From contig CATLBH010000006.1 of assembly GCA_949878745.1 (NCBI GenBank), positions 1 through 64,000 on the forward strand: DNA of 64,000 bases, in the 5' to 3' direction. Origin of the DNA: an uncultured Ruminiclostridium sp. (GTDB taxonomy: Bacteria; Bacillota; Clostridia; Oscillospirales; Ruminococcaceae). This document shows positions 1 to 9,391 of this stretch, in pieces. The first letter of the stretch is position 1; every line of letters begins with the position of its first letter. Below the pieces are notes generated by a model that saw nothing but the letters and a program-made list of their open reading frames with translations, ran no database searches and was not told where the DNA came from. A program made the translations under genes and the position numbers.

Positions 1-127
1 GGCAAATGACCGAACACCTCGTGTGTTAAAATTTCTTGACTTGCGACAGCAAGCCGGCGAAATTTTGCCTTGTCCTCGACAAAATCTGCTCGAAAATCCA
101 CGCACCATTCCTATGTGGACAGGTTCT
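1..127. repeat. Family A repeat, partial copy (A4), cut by window edge
   Basis: GGCAAATGACCGAACACCTCGTGTGTTAAAATTTCTTGAC aligns with the interrupted copy at 40.8-41.1 kb; ends ATTCCTATGTGGACAGGTTCTA like the other family A termini. Confidence 0.7.
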
Positions 128-193
128 AAAGATTACACCCGAAACACTAATCTTTGGTCAACATTTTTTGTCTATAATCTGACCAAAGATTAG
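127..193 (-). repeat. Double-hairpin element, truncated copy
   Basis: TAAAGATTACACCCGAAACACTAATCTTTGGTCAACATTTTTTGTCTATAATCTGACCAAAGATTAG, same as part of the full copy at 34331-34442. Confidence 0.85.
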
Positions 194-355
194 GGAACCG
201 CTGATTAAATCGGTGTGTATATTGCGCGGCAGATTTTTCGTCAGATTGTACAAATTCGACGCAGGCGGGCTAGCGCCCGTCAAGGAGAAGTTGTGCAATC
301 TGACGGAAAATATGCAAGCAAGATGCGCGCATCCGATTTAATCAGTGGTTCCTTA
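193..355. repeat. Family D long-palindrome repeat, copy D1
   Basis: Termini GGAACCGCTGATTAAATCGG / CCGATTTAATCAGTGGTTCC; interior also imperfectly palindromic around GCGGGCTAGCGCCCG. Confidence 0.75.
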
Positions 356-358
356 GTA

Positions 359-2491
359 TTAACCTCCGATACCCGTCCATTCCGCTTTATCCTCAATAAC
401 CGCGCCGTCCGAAAAAGTGCCTTTTACTCTTATCTCGTTAGCTTGATCCTCTTTTATACGGATGTTTTTCCAAAGGAAAACGGTGGAATAATCCGAATCC
501 AATTCCAAACGGCTTATTTTTCCCAGAGAAACGCCGTTAACATACAATTCCGCGTATTCCGCGTTTGAATACGCCTTTACCTCCGGAATCAAACAGGGGC
601 GTCTTTCAAATCCCTTTTCCGTGAGATGAACCATAGGCGAGGAGTTCCATACCGATTTATAAAAATAATATGAATCCTTGGGTACGCGCTCGCGGGTGGC
701 AAGCCCCTTGTCGTTCTGGCCGACCGTGTCTCCTTCATGCCTTCCGTTGGAAGCAAAATCAAACATACACCAGATATATTTTCCCCAAAGATAGCGGCGA
801 CGGGAAAACTGCGCCCATATTTTTTCGTGCATTGCCGACTGGTAATTCTGATAATGTCTTTCTCCCCAGGGATCTATTTCCTCAAGCCAGTTTATGTTGT
901 CCTTAAACTGAGAAAGCGCACCGCCTCCGCCGTATTCCGATACACATACGGGACGGAGCTCCTTCGAATCGTGATATTCGTCCAGCCAGCTTCCGAAGCC
1001 CTCAACGGGACCCGCTTCCTTATACCAGCCAAAATAACGGTTATATCCCACCACCTCGCCGGGAAGCTCCAAAAATTTTCCCCAGAACTGCGCGTCCGCA
1101 AAGGTGGTGTAACGGGTTTCGTCCTCCCGCTTCGCAAGCGCCCTCAAATCGGCGTACAAACCGTATATCTCGTCGGTCATCTGGTGCAGTTCGTTGGAAA
1201 TGCCCCATACGATCACCGACGGGTGGTTGTAATTCTGTCTTATAAGCTCGATAAGCTGGGTTTTGGCGTTTTCGGCGAAGCCTTCCGACAGCTTATGCGC
1301 CTCCGAATCGTCCGCGGACATTTTATTCACTATTCCTATTTCTGTCCAGACCGTAAGCCCAAGCCTGTCACATAAATCATACTCATAGCCGTCATGCTGA
1401 TAATGCGCCATTCTGACGGAGGTGCAGCCCATATCCAGTATCATTTTATAATCCCGCTCCCGCTGGGAATCGGTCATCGACCAACCGTTTTCGTAGCTGT
1501 CCTGGTGGTAATTCACCCCGCGAAGATCCGTATAAGCTCCGTTAAGGAAAAAACCCTCCTTGGGATCCATGCGGTAGGTGCGGATTCCAAATCTCTGACG
1601 GTAACCGTCAAGGGTTTTTCCGTCCTGTTTCACGGTCACCGAAGCGGCATACAGATAAGGCGATCTTACGCCGTCCCAAAGCTTCGGTTTTTTCAGGGAA
1701 AGGGATACGCTTATTCCCGATTTGCTCCCCGTTTTCAATAGAACGTCGGCGGCCGCGGAAGCTTCCGTCTCGCCGGCCGCGTTTAAAATATCCGCCGATA
1801 CAGTAACGGATTCGTCCCGCCCGCCGTCGTTGGCCAGCTTTATAAGTATTTCAATGTCCGCCGAATCGTTCGTTATGTTTTTTGGTGTAACGAAAACGCC
1901 CGACGAGCCAAAATCGGTAAGATCGATATGCAGATGCTCCGTCGCAATAAGGCTTACGTCGCGGTATATGCCGCCCATTTTCGTAAAATCCCCCTGATCG
2001 GTAATTGGGGCTATGTAATCGGTGGGAGCATTGCTTACCTTTACGGCGATAAGGTTTTCTCCGTCAAGAGCAATGTACTCCGTTATATCGAACCTGAAAG
2101 CGGAAAAACCGCCTTCGTGCTTCCCGACGAATCGTCCGTTAACAAAAAGCTCGGTAACGGTGTTGGCTCCCTCGAATTCGATAAACAACCGTTTTCCCGC
2201 GTATTTTTCCGACGGCAAAAAAAGTTTTTTTCTGTACGCTCCGAGACCCCGATAATAACATTCGCCGCCCTCGTCCTTCTCAAAGCTGCCCGCCGCGCCG
2301 TCCTCCGCGTTCCATGTATGTGGCAGGCTGACCGTTTCCCAACCGCCGTCGTCAAGCTCCGACGATTCGGCATTAAGCGAGGAAAAACCGTCCCTTTGAG
2401 TCAGCTTAAGAAAACGCCAATCCTTGTCAATGCTTAACACGCTTCTGCCTAAGCAGTGTGTGAATCCGTCCGAATTTGTTATGCAGTTCAT
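359..2491 (-). CDS. Glycoside hydrolase family 2 (beta-galactosidase/beta-glucuronidase-like)
   Basis: WRFLKL...VSLPHTWN...GVNYHQDS...VIVWGISNE...VSEYGGGG; start placed at MNCITNSD with AAAGGAA RBS, trimming the 159-aa ORF extension. Confidence 0.85.
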   Translation of the reverse strand: MNCITNSDGFTHCLGRSVLSIDKDWRFLKLTQRDGFSSLNAESSELDDGGWETVSLPHTWNAEDGAAGSFEKDEGGECYYRGLGAYRKKLFLPSEKYAGKRLFIEFEGANTVTELFVNGRFVGKHEGGFSAFRFDITEYIALDGENLIAVKVSNAPTDYIAPITDQGDFTKMGGIYRDVSLIATEHLHIDLTDFGSSGVFVTPKNITNDSADIEILIKLANDGGRDESVTVSADILNAAGETEASAAADVLLKTGSKSGISVSLSLKKPKLWDGVRSPYLYAASVTVKQDGKTLDGYRQRFGIRTYRMDPKEGFFLNGAYTDLRGVNYHQDSYENGWSMTDSQRERDYKMILDMGCTSVRMAHYQHDGYEYDLCDRLGLTVWTEIGIVNKMSADDSEAHKLSEGFAENAKTQLIELIRQNYNHPSVIVWGISNELHQMTDEIYGLYADLRALAKREDETRYTTFADAQFWGKFLELPGEVVGYNRYFGWYKEAGPVEGFGSWLDEYHDSKELRPVCVSEYGGGGALSQFKDNINWLEEIDPWGERHYQNYQSAMHEKIWAQFSRRRYLWGKYIWCMFDFASNGRHEGDTVGQNDKGLATRERVPKDSYYFYKSVWNSSPMVHLTEKGFERRPCLIPEVKAYSNAEYAELYVNGVSLGKISRLELDSDYSTVFLWKNIRIKEDQANEIRVKGTFSDGAVIEDKAEWTGIGG

Positions 2492-2545
2492 TTGTTGACC
2501 GTTCCTTTCCGCAGATTGCAGGTAAATATAGGTAAATACAGTAAT

Positions 2546-2574
2546 ATTATACAGCATTGACTTTTGTTTGTCAA
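2546..2574 (-). promoter_or_regulatory. Sigma-A-like promoter for GH2 gene
   Basis: minus strand TTGACA-17-TATAAT (-35 at 2569-2574, -10 at 2546-2551). Confidence 0.75.
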
Positions 2575-2585
2575 TCGAGTATAAT
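2557..2585 (+). promoter_or_regulatory. Sigma-A-like promoter for GH26 gene, overlapping the divergent GH2 promoter
   Basis: TTGACT-17-TATAAT (2557-2562, 2580-2585). Confidence 0.75.
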
Positions 2586-2621
2586 TTATATACCGATAAA
2601 AATAAGAAAGGTTTTACCGAT

Positions 2622-4136
2622 ATGACCGACAAATTCAAAAAATTCACAGCTGTGATCTTATCCGCCGTTATAGCGGTACTTTTCGCCGCCTGTACCCCAA
2701 ACGCCGCTTCCGACGATGTTAAGAAAGATTCCTCGCTGTCTTTTGAGACAGATTCGGGAGCATCTGCCAATACCGAAAAAGAAAACGATACCTCCGACTC
2801 ATACGTTTCGGATACGAAAACAAGCTTTGACGTCTCCGAATCCGAGGAGAAATCCGAAATTCCGACCTCCGCCGCTTCCGTTACCTCGGAAACAACCGCG
2901 GAAAACGCGACAGATATTTCCGAAACCGTTGCCGAACCGGGTACCGAGAGCGAAACCTCCTCTTTCACGGCGGAAAGCGCGGCAACTGCCGAAACACAAG
3001 CACCCGTATCCGCTCAAACCCAGTCAGTGCCCCCAAAAGAAACGGCGGAAACCTCGGCGGACATATCGGAAATCACAGCCGCCGAAACAACCGCCGTTTC
3101 GGCGACCGAAGCAGCGACGGCGACAACCGCAGCGACGGCAACCGCGACATCGGCGGCAACCTCAACATCAGTGACAACAACCGCCGCCGAAACCCCGGAA
3201 AACGACGATACCGCCAATGAAAACAGACCCGCTTCGGTTCTCTCAAACCCCAATGCCTCAGAATCGGCAAAAAAGCTGTATCAATATATCTCCGATACAT
3301 ACGGAAAGGCTATCATTTCGGGACAGCAGGAATCCACGTGGATGGGCAGCGATCAGTACGAATTTGACTACATTTTCGATAAAACGGGAAAATACCCTGC
3401 CATACGCGGGCTGGATTATATGAACGACGATTTCAAGGGCGTAAACGACCGCGCCGAGAACTGGTACGGCCGAGGCGGAATCGTCACCATATGCTGGCAC
3501 TGCGGCTGCGATTTCTCGGGCAGCTGGAGCGAGTGTATGGAAACCGAGCTTAGCGACTGGAACGCCGTTCTCACGGAGGGCACCGAGGAATACAAAGCCT
3601 TTATCGCGGGAATAGACAAAGCCGCAAAGGCGCTGAAGGAGCTTAAGGATAAGAATATACCCGTACTTTGGCGGCCGTTCCACGAGTTTGACGGCGGCTG
3701 GTTCTGGTGGGGAAAGGGCGGCGCCGAAAACTTCAAAAAGCTCTGGATAACCATGTACGAAAGATACACCGATTATTGGGGGCTGGACAATCTTATATGG
3801 GTCTGCGGTTTTTCGGGAAACGGCAAGGATTTTGACAAATGGTACCCCGGCGACAATTATGTGGACATCGCGGGAGCGGATTCCTACACCGACGGCGCCA
3901 ACGCGAGCCTTTACGGTCAGGTTAAAGATACCGTAGGCGAAAATATCCCGATATGCTTTCACGAATGCGGCCGTGTTCCCACGTCGGAGCAGCTTAAAAC
4001 GGGCGGCGCTGGCTGGGTGTGGTTTATGACCTGGCATACCGACTTCATAACCGATAAAAACGATGTTAACGACCTTAAAAATATTTTTAACGATCCGTAT
4101 GTGATAACATTGGACGAACTTCCCGACTTGAAATAG
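2622..4136 (+). CDS. GH26 endo-mannanase-like lipoprotein with long Ser/Thr/Glu/Ala linker
   Basis: Lipobox VLFAACT; GIVTICWHCG, VLWRPFHEFDGGWFWWGKGG, DIAGADSY; low-complexity linker after the lipobox. Confidence 0.85.
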   Translation: MTDKFKKFTAVILSAVIAVLFAACTPNAASDDVKKDSSLSFETDSGASANTEKENDTSDSYVSDTKTSFDVSESEEKSEIPTSAASVTSETTAENATDISETVAEPGTESETSSFTAESAATAETQAPVSAQTQSVPPKETAETSADISEITAAETTAVSATEAATATTAATATATSAATSTSVTTTAAETPENDDTANENRPASVLSNPNASESAKKLYQYISDTYGKAIISGQQESTWMGSDQYEFDYIFDKTGKYPAIRGLDYMNDDFKGVNDRAENWYGRGGIVTICWHCGCDFSGSWSECMETELSDWNAVLTEGTEEYKAFIAGIDKAAKALKELKDKNIPVLWRPFHEFDGGWFWWGKGGAENFKKLWITMYERYTDYWGLDNLIWVCGFSGNGKDFDKWYPGDNYVDIAGADSYTDGANASLYGQVKDTVGENIPICFHECGRVPTSEQLKTGGAGWVWFMTWHTDFITDKNDVNDLKNIFNDPYVITLDELPDLK

Positions 4137-4170
4137 ATTTTGGATCAAACTCTCAAACGTATTTATAAAA

Positions 4171-4219
4171 AACGATAAACCGACCGCCGTCAAACCGTGA
4201 CGGGGGTCGGTTTACCGTT
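4171..4219. terminator. Strong bidirectional hairpin between convergent genes
   Basis: AACGATAAACCGACCGCCGTCA aaccg TGACGGGGGTCGGTTTACCGTT. Confidence 0.7.
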
Positions 4220-5090
4220 ATATGATCCCTTCAAAACAACAGGCGTCCGTTATTCGTACAAACCCAAGCTTTTCGGCGATGGAATGCGTTTCTTCATCAT
4301 TAAAAAAATACATACTCTCCGCGCCCTCCTCTTCGGCTTTGTTAAGAGCGCTTATAAGAAGCGCTTCGGCAACAATCGGATCGTATTTTTCATTTGCGTA
4401 GTCAATACCGAATATTTCAAGGTTCTTTCCCACACAAATATAATAAATTGCGCCGAGACATTCTTTTTCTTTGAAAAAAGCAAATATTCTCCACCTTTTC
4501 AAGGCCTTTTCTATCCTCTCGCTGTTCCAGTACATTTCATTGTCATAACGGCCGTGTATATCCGCGAAAATCCGGAAATTATCTTCATTTATCCGGCGGA
4601 CGCTGCCGCTTTCCGCGCCGGTCCTGTAATTTTTGAACAATAAAACGTCCACAATACTGCGGGAATCCTCCGGGTGTCCGTTTTCCGACATAAAATCAAG
4701 TCCCTCCGAGTTTTCCAAGGGCAGATAAAGGCACCATGTAAAGCCCGCGTATCTTTCCCTCCAATAACCCAACAGCTCCCGCATAGCTTCGCCAAAGCCG
4801 CTTTCAACCAGCATGGAGCTTATTCCGAGATATTTGTCCTTGGCGATAAAGTAATAGTGAATCCAGCCCAAAACCGTTCCTTCACGTTCATACAGAAGTA
4901 TTTCCTCACTGTCGGAGGTAAGGCCTTTAAGACTTTTTTCATAAAAAAGCTCTTCCGTCTTGACTCCGTCGGAATATATGGGGAAGGAGCAAAAAGAAAG
5001 ATCGGAGGAAAGACGGTAAATTTGTTCTTTATATAAATTATATTCGGCTTCGGAGATTTTTTTCAGCATTGCTTCACATCCTTTATGCAA
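4218..5090 (-). CDS. GNAT-family acetyltransferase-like protein
   Basis: GNAT-like layout (EEILLYEREGTVLGWIHYYF; C-terminal ALNKAEEEGAESMYFFNDEETHSIAEKLGF). Confidence 0.55.
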   Translation of the reverse strand: MHKGCEAMLKKISEAEYNLYKEQIYRLSSDLSFCSFPIYSDGVKTEELFYEKSLKGLTSDSEEILLYEREGTVLGWIHYYFIAKDKYLGISSMLVESGFGEAMRELLGYWRERYAGFTWCLYLPLENSEGLDFMSENGHPEDSRSIVDVLLFKNYRTGAESGSVRRINEDNFRIFADIHGRYDNEMYWNSERIEKALKRWRIFAFFKEKECLGAIYYICVGKNLEIFGIDYANEKYDPIVAEALLISALNKAEEEGAESMYFFNDEETHSIAEKLGFVRITDACCFEGII

Positions 5091-5208
5091 TATCCTTGTA
5101 ATATATAAATGATTATATCATATGACAACAAAAATGTCAATTATATTTTGCCGCGCCGAAAAATACACCTGAAATAAGCCGAAACACAACTAAAAATATC
5201 TCAAACTA

Positions 5209-5237
5209 TTGAAATTTTACTCAATTTATGCTATTAT
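5209..5237 (+). promoter_or_regulatory. Promoter of gltX
   Basis: TTGAAA-17-TATTAT. Confidence 0.55.
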
Positions 5238-5299
5238 ATTATATATAGGTAAAAATACCCTTACGGGTCAATAAAAAGACAAAAAAGGAAACAACAAAT

Positions 5300-6931
5300 A
5301 TGGATTACAACGCACTGGCAGAACTTCTTTTTCCCGATGTGACCAAAACCCCCGACTATTACGAAAACCTGTACCCTCAAAGAGAGCTTCCCGAGGGCGC
5401 TAAGGTTACAAGATTCGCGCCGAGTCCCACGGGCTTTGTGCATTTCGGCGGACTTTTCCCCGTGCTGGTAGGCGAACGGCTTGCGCACCAAAGCGGCGGA
5501 GTGTTCTACCTCAGAATCGAGGACACCGATTCCAAGCGCGAGGTGGAAGGAGCCGAATACGACCTTATCAAGGTTTTTGAGAATTTCGGCGTAAACTTTG
5601 ACGAGAGCATTGTAAAAGAAGGAAAGTACGGCCCATACCGACAAAGCGAAAGAAGAGAGATTTACCGAACCTACGCCAAGGAATTGGTAAAAAACGGAAA
5701 AGCCTATCCCTGCTTCTGCACGGAAGAGGATATGCAGGCCTTAAGGGAACGTCAGGAGGCGGAAAAGGTCACCCCCGGCTATTACGGCGAGTACGTCAGG
5801 TGCCGCGAGCTTTCTCTCGATGAAATAAAAGAAAAAATAAACGCGGGTATGCCTTATGTGCTGCGCTTCCGCTCCGAGGGGAGCCCCGACAATAAAATAA
5901 AATTCACCGACCTTGTAAAGGGCGCGATAGAGGTAACGGAAAACCATATAGATCACGTGCTTTTGAAAAGCGACGGAATGCCCACCTACCATATGGCTCA
6001 CGCGGTGGACGACCACCTTATGAGAACGACTCATGTGGTGAGAGGCGAAGAGTGGCTGTCAAGCCTCCCCTATCATATTCAGCTTTTCGCCGCGCTGGGC
6101 TTTAAGCTGCCAAAATACCTCCATATTTCCCAGCTTATGAGAAAAGAGGGCGAAGCGAAGAAAAAGCTTTCAAAACGTGATAAGGGCGCGGGTATGAGCT
6201 ATTATATCAGCGAGGGCTATCCCGCCGAAAGCGTTCTCGAATACGTTATGACCTTGCTTAACAGCAACTTTGAGGACTGGCGCAGAGCTAACCCCGACGC
6301 AAATCTGAACGATTTTCCTTTTTCGATAAAGAAAATGAGCGCCAGCGGCTCCCTGTTTGATCTGGTTAAGCTGGGCGATGTAAGCAAAAACGTTATCTCC
6401 CGTATGACCGCCGACAATGTATACGAAAAACTCTCAGCCTGGGCAAAGGAATTTGACGAAGAGTTTTACGGCGTTATTTCAAAGGATCCGGATTACACGA
6501 AACGGATATTGCAAATCGGAAGAGGCGGGAACAAGCCCCGCAAGGATTTGGAAACCTGGAAGGACGCAAAGGGCTATATGGGCTTTTTCTTCCCCGAATA
6601 CTTCCGATTTGACGAAAAGCCCGAAGGCTTTTCCAAGGAGGACATTGTTCCCATATTGGAGGAATTTTCGGAGCAATACGATACGAACGACGAACAGAAC
6701 GTCTGGTTCGACAAGGTAAAGGCTGTCGGCGAAAAACACGGCTTTTGCTCCAATATAAAAGAATATAAAGCCAATCCCGACGCGTATAAGGGAAGCGTGG
6801 CGGACGTCAGCGCTTTTATCAGAGCGGCGGTGACCGGAAAATTAAACAGCCCCGACCTATGTATCGTAATGAAGATATTGGGAAGGGACGAAAGCTTAAA
6901 CAGAATAAAGAAATTCAAGGAGACATTATAA
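5300..6931 (+). CDS. gltX: Glutamate--tRNA ligase
   Basis: RFAPSPTGFVHFGGL, KLSKRDKGAG motifs. Confidence 0.93.
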   Translation: MDYNALAELLFPDVTKTPDYYENLYPQRELPEGAKVTRFAPSPTGFVHFGGLFPVLVGERLAHQSGGVFYLRIEDTDSKREVEGAEYDLIKVFENFGVNFDESIVKEGKYGPYRQSERREIYRTYAKELVKNGKAYPCFCTEEDMQALRERQEAEKVTPGYYGEYVRCRELSLDEIKEKINAGMPYVLRFRSEGSPDNKIKFTDLVKGAIEVTENHIDHVLLKSDGMPTYHMAHAVDDHLMRTTHVVRGEEWLSSLPYHIQLFAALGFKLPKYLHISQLMRKEGEAKKKLSKRDKGAGMSYYISEGYPAESVLEYVMTLLNSNFEDWRRANPDANLNDFPFSIKKMSASGSLFDLVKLGDVSKNVISRMTADNVYEKLSAWAKEFDEEFYGVISKDPDYTKRILQIGRGGNKPRKDLETWKDAKGYMGFFFPEYFRFDEKPEGFSKEDIVPILEEFSEQYDTNDEQNVWFDKVKAVGEKHGFCSNIKEYKANPDAYKGSVADVSAFIRAAVTGKLNSPDLCIVMKILGRDESLNRIKKFKETL

Positions 6932-6932
6932 A

Positions 6933-8615
6933 ATGACAGAAGAAATAAAAAACGTTGACGGCGCGGCGGAAAACGAGTGCGGCTCCAATTTTCTGACCGA
7001 TATAATAGAAAGCGACCTTAACGCGGGTCGGGTAAAGAAAATACACACCCGCTTCCCTCCCGAACCCAACGGGTACCTTCATATAGGGAGCGCCAAGGCG
7101 ATTTATATAAATTACACCTCCGCCAAAAAATACGGCGGTCTGTTCAATCTCCGCTTCGACGACACAAATCCCACCAAAGAGGACAACGAATATGTTGAAT
7201 CCATTACGGAGGATTTAAAATGGCTGGGGGCAAATCCCGACGAAGTGTTTTACGGAAGCGACTATTTTCAGAAAACCTATGAATTTGCCGTAGAGCTTAT
7301 TAAAAAGGGAAAGGCCTACGTTTGCGACTTAAACGGCGAGGAAATGAGACAGTACAGGGGTACTCTTACCGAGCCCGGCAAAAACAGCCCCTATCGCGAC
7401 AGAAGCGTGGAGGAAAACTTAGAGCTGTTCGAAAAAATGAAAAACGGCGATTTTCCCGACGGCTACTGTACGCTTCGGGCGAAAATCGATATGGCCAGCC
7501 CCAATATGAATATGCGCGACCCCGCCATTTACCGTATTCTTCATATGTCCCACCACCGTCAGGGGGACAAGTGGTGCATTTACCCCCTTTATGACTTCGC
7601 CCACCCCATTCAGGACGCTTTGGAGGGCATAACGCACTCAATGTGCTCCATCGAGTTTGAAAACCACCGTCCTCTTTACGACTGGGTTGTGGAAAATATC
7701 GGCTTTGAACAGCCGCCGCATCAGTACGAGTTCGCAAGGCTCAACGTCACCAACACTGTAATGAGCAAGCGCTATTTAAGACAGCTGGTTGAAACCGGCG
7801 TGGCGGACGGCTGGGACGATCCGAGACTCCCCACTCTCTGCGCTTTAAGAAGGCGCGGCTACACCCCCGAATCCATTTTCCGCTTCGTGGAAATGGCGGG
7901 TATCTGTAAAAGCCTTTCAGTGGTTGATATCGCTCTTTTGGAGCACTGTATAAGAGACGAATTAAACAAAACCGCCTTGAGGAGAATAGCGATACTGGAC
8001 CCCATAAGGGTGGAAATAGAAAATTACCCCGAAGATAAAGAGGAATACTTCGAGATATCCAACAATCCCAACGACGAGTCGGCGGGAAAACGCAAGGTTT
8101 TGTTCAGCAAAAACATTTATATTGACAGAGACGATTTTTCCGCCTGTCCTCCTCCGAAATACTTCCGCCTGAAGCCCGACGGCGAGGTAAGGCTTATGGG
8201 CGCTTATATAATCAAATATAAGAATCTTGTTTACAACGAGGACGGAAGCGTAAACAAGATAATCTGCACCGCCGATATCGAAAGCGGGAACGGCAATCCC
8301 ACCGACGGCAGAAAGGTCAAGGGCACAATCCACTGGCTCAGCGACAAAAACTGTATCGACAGAGACGTTTATATCTACAACAGCCTTTTCACAATTGAAA
8401 ACACCAACGCGATCCCCGAGGACAAAACCTTCGACGATTATCTCAACCCCGATTCGTTGGAAAAGAAACAGGGCTGCAAGCTGGAAAAGTGCCTTGAAAA
8501 CGCAAAGGCGGGAGATAAATTCCAGTTTGTGCGCATAGGCTATTTCTGCAAGGACTCAAAGCACGAGAACGTATTTAACCGAATTGTTGAATTAAAGGAT
8601 TCAAAACCTTTCTGA
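6933..8615 (+). CDS. glnS: Glutamine--tRNA ligase
   Basis: TRFPPEPNGYLHIGSAKAI, VMSKRYLRQLV; GlnRS-type C-terminal region. Confidence 0.93.
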   Translation: MTEEIKNVDGAAENECGSNFLTDIIESDLNAGRVKKIHTRFPPEPNGYLHIGSAKAIYINYTSAKKYGGLFNLRFDDTNPTKEDNEYVESITEDLKWLGANPDEVFYGSDYFQKTYEFAVELIKKGKAYVCDLNGEEMRQYRGTLTEPGKNSPYRDRSVEENLELFEKMKNGDFPDGYCTLRAKIDMASPNMNMRDPAIYRILHMSHHRQGDKWCIYPLYDFAHPIQDALEGITHSMCSIEFENHRPLYDWVVENIGFEQPPHQYEFARLNVTNTVMSKRYLRQLVETGVADGWDDPRLPTLCALRRRGYTPESIFRFVEMAGICKSLSVVDIALLEHCIRDELNKTALRRIAILDPIRVEIENYPEDKEEYFEISNNPNDESAGKRKVLFSKNIYIDRDDFSACPPPKYFRLKPDGEVRLMGAYIIKYKNLVYNEDGSVNKIICTADIESGNGNPTDGRKVKGTIHWLSDKNCIDRDVYIYNSLFTIENTNAIPEDKTFDDYLNPDSLEKKQGCKLEKCLENAKAGDKFQFVRIGYFCKDSKHENVFNRIVELKDSKPF

Positions 8616-8617
8616 TT

Positions 8618-9373
8618 ATGACCACAATTAAAAATTTAAACAACTTGAATTTTGACGAAAAAATAAAAGAGCTTAACGAAATACTGATAAACTCAAAAAA
8701 CACGGTATTTTTCGGCGGCGCGGGGGTTTCCACCGAAAGCGGAATACCCGATTTCAGAAGCGTGGACGGACTTTACAGCCAAAAGTACGCTTTTCCTCCC
8801 GAAACAATACTAAGCGGCGATTTCTTTTACTCTCAGACCGAGGAATTTTACCGCTTTTATCGGGATAAAATGCTGTGTCTTGACGCCAAGCCGAATAATG
8901 CCCATGAAAAGCTGGCGGAACTGGAACAAAAAGGAAAACTGGCGGCGGTTATCACCCAGAACATTGACGGACTGCACCAGAAAGCGGGAAGCAAAAGGGT
9001 TTACGAGCTTCACGGCTCAGTGCTGAGAAATTACTGTCTTAAGTGCGGAAAGAGCTATTCCGCCGAGTATATAAAGGACTGCGGCGGCGTTCCGAAATGT
9101 AAGTGCGGCGGCCTGATAAAGCCCGACGTGGTGCTGTACAGCGAACAGCTTGACCGGAAAACGCTGAATAATTCCGTAAAGGCCATCGCCAACGCCGATA
9201 CCTTAATAATAGGCGGTACCTCACTTGTGGTATATCCCGCCGCGGGTCTTATAAATTATTTTAGCGGGAGCAAGCTTGTGATAATCAATATGTCCCCCAC
9301 AAGCGCCGACAGCCAAGCCGACCTGCTTATTGAGGGAAAAATAGGCGAGGTTTTCGGCGGACTGGAAGTATAG
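8618..9373 (+). CDS. Sir2-family NAD-dependent protein deacylase
   Basis: GAGVSTESGIPDFRS, TQNIDGLHQKAG, CxxC zinc motifs. Confidence 0.92.
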   Translation: MTTIKNLNNLNFDEKIKELNEILINSKNTVFFGGAGVSTESGIPDFRSVDGLYSQKYAFPPETILSGDFFYSQTEEFYRFYRDKMLCLDAKPNNAHEKLAELEQKGKLAAVITQNIDGLHQKAGSKRVYELHGSVLRNYCLKCGKSYSAEYIKDCGGVPKCKCGGLIKPDVVLYSEQLDRKTLNNSVKAIANADTLIIGGTSLVVYPAAGLINYFSGSKLVIINMSPTSADSQADLLIEGKIGEVFGGLEV

Positions 9374-9391
9374 ATAAAATCGGGTGAAATT

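Noticed and set aside
215-568. 117-aa ORF spanning the D1 repeat
   Set aside because: Crosses a palindromic repeat and the antisense of GH2; no RBS or family support
2492-2968. N-terminal 159-aa extension of the GH2 ORF (Ser/Val/Glu-rich)
   Set aside because: Antisense to the GH26 lipoprotein signal and linker; a good RBS and promoter place the GH2 start at 2491
2700-3230. Low-complexity GCN-rich stretch that looks like a DNA repeat
   Set aside because: Explained as the Ser/Thr/Ala/Glu linker of a lipoprotein; no regular unit or spacer, so not CRISPR or satellite
3258-4193. 311-aa antisense ORF over GH26
   Set aside because: Composition artefact of the opposite strand; sense strand carries clear GH26 motifs
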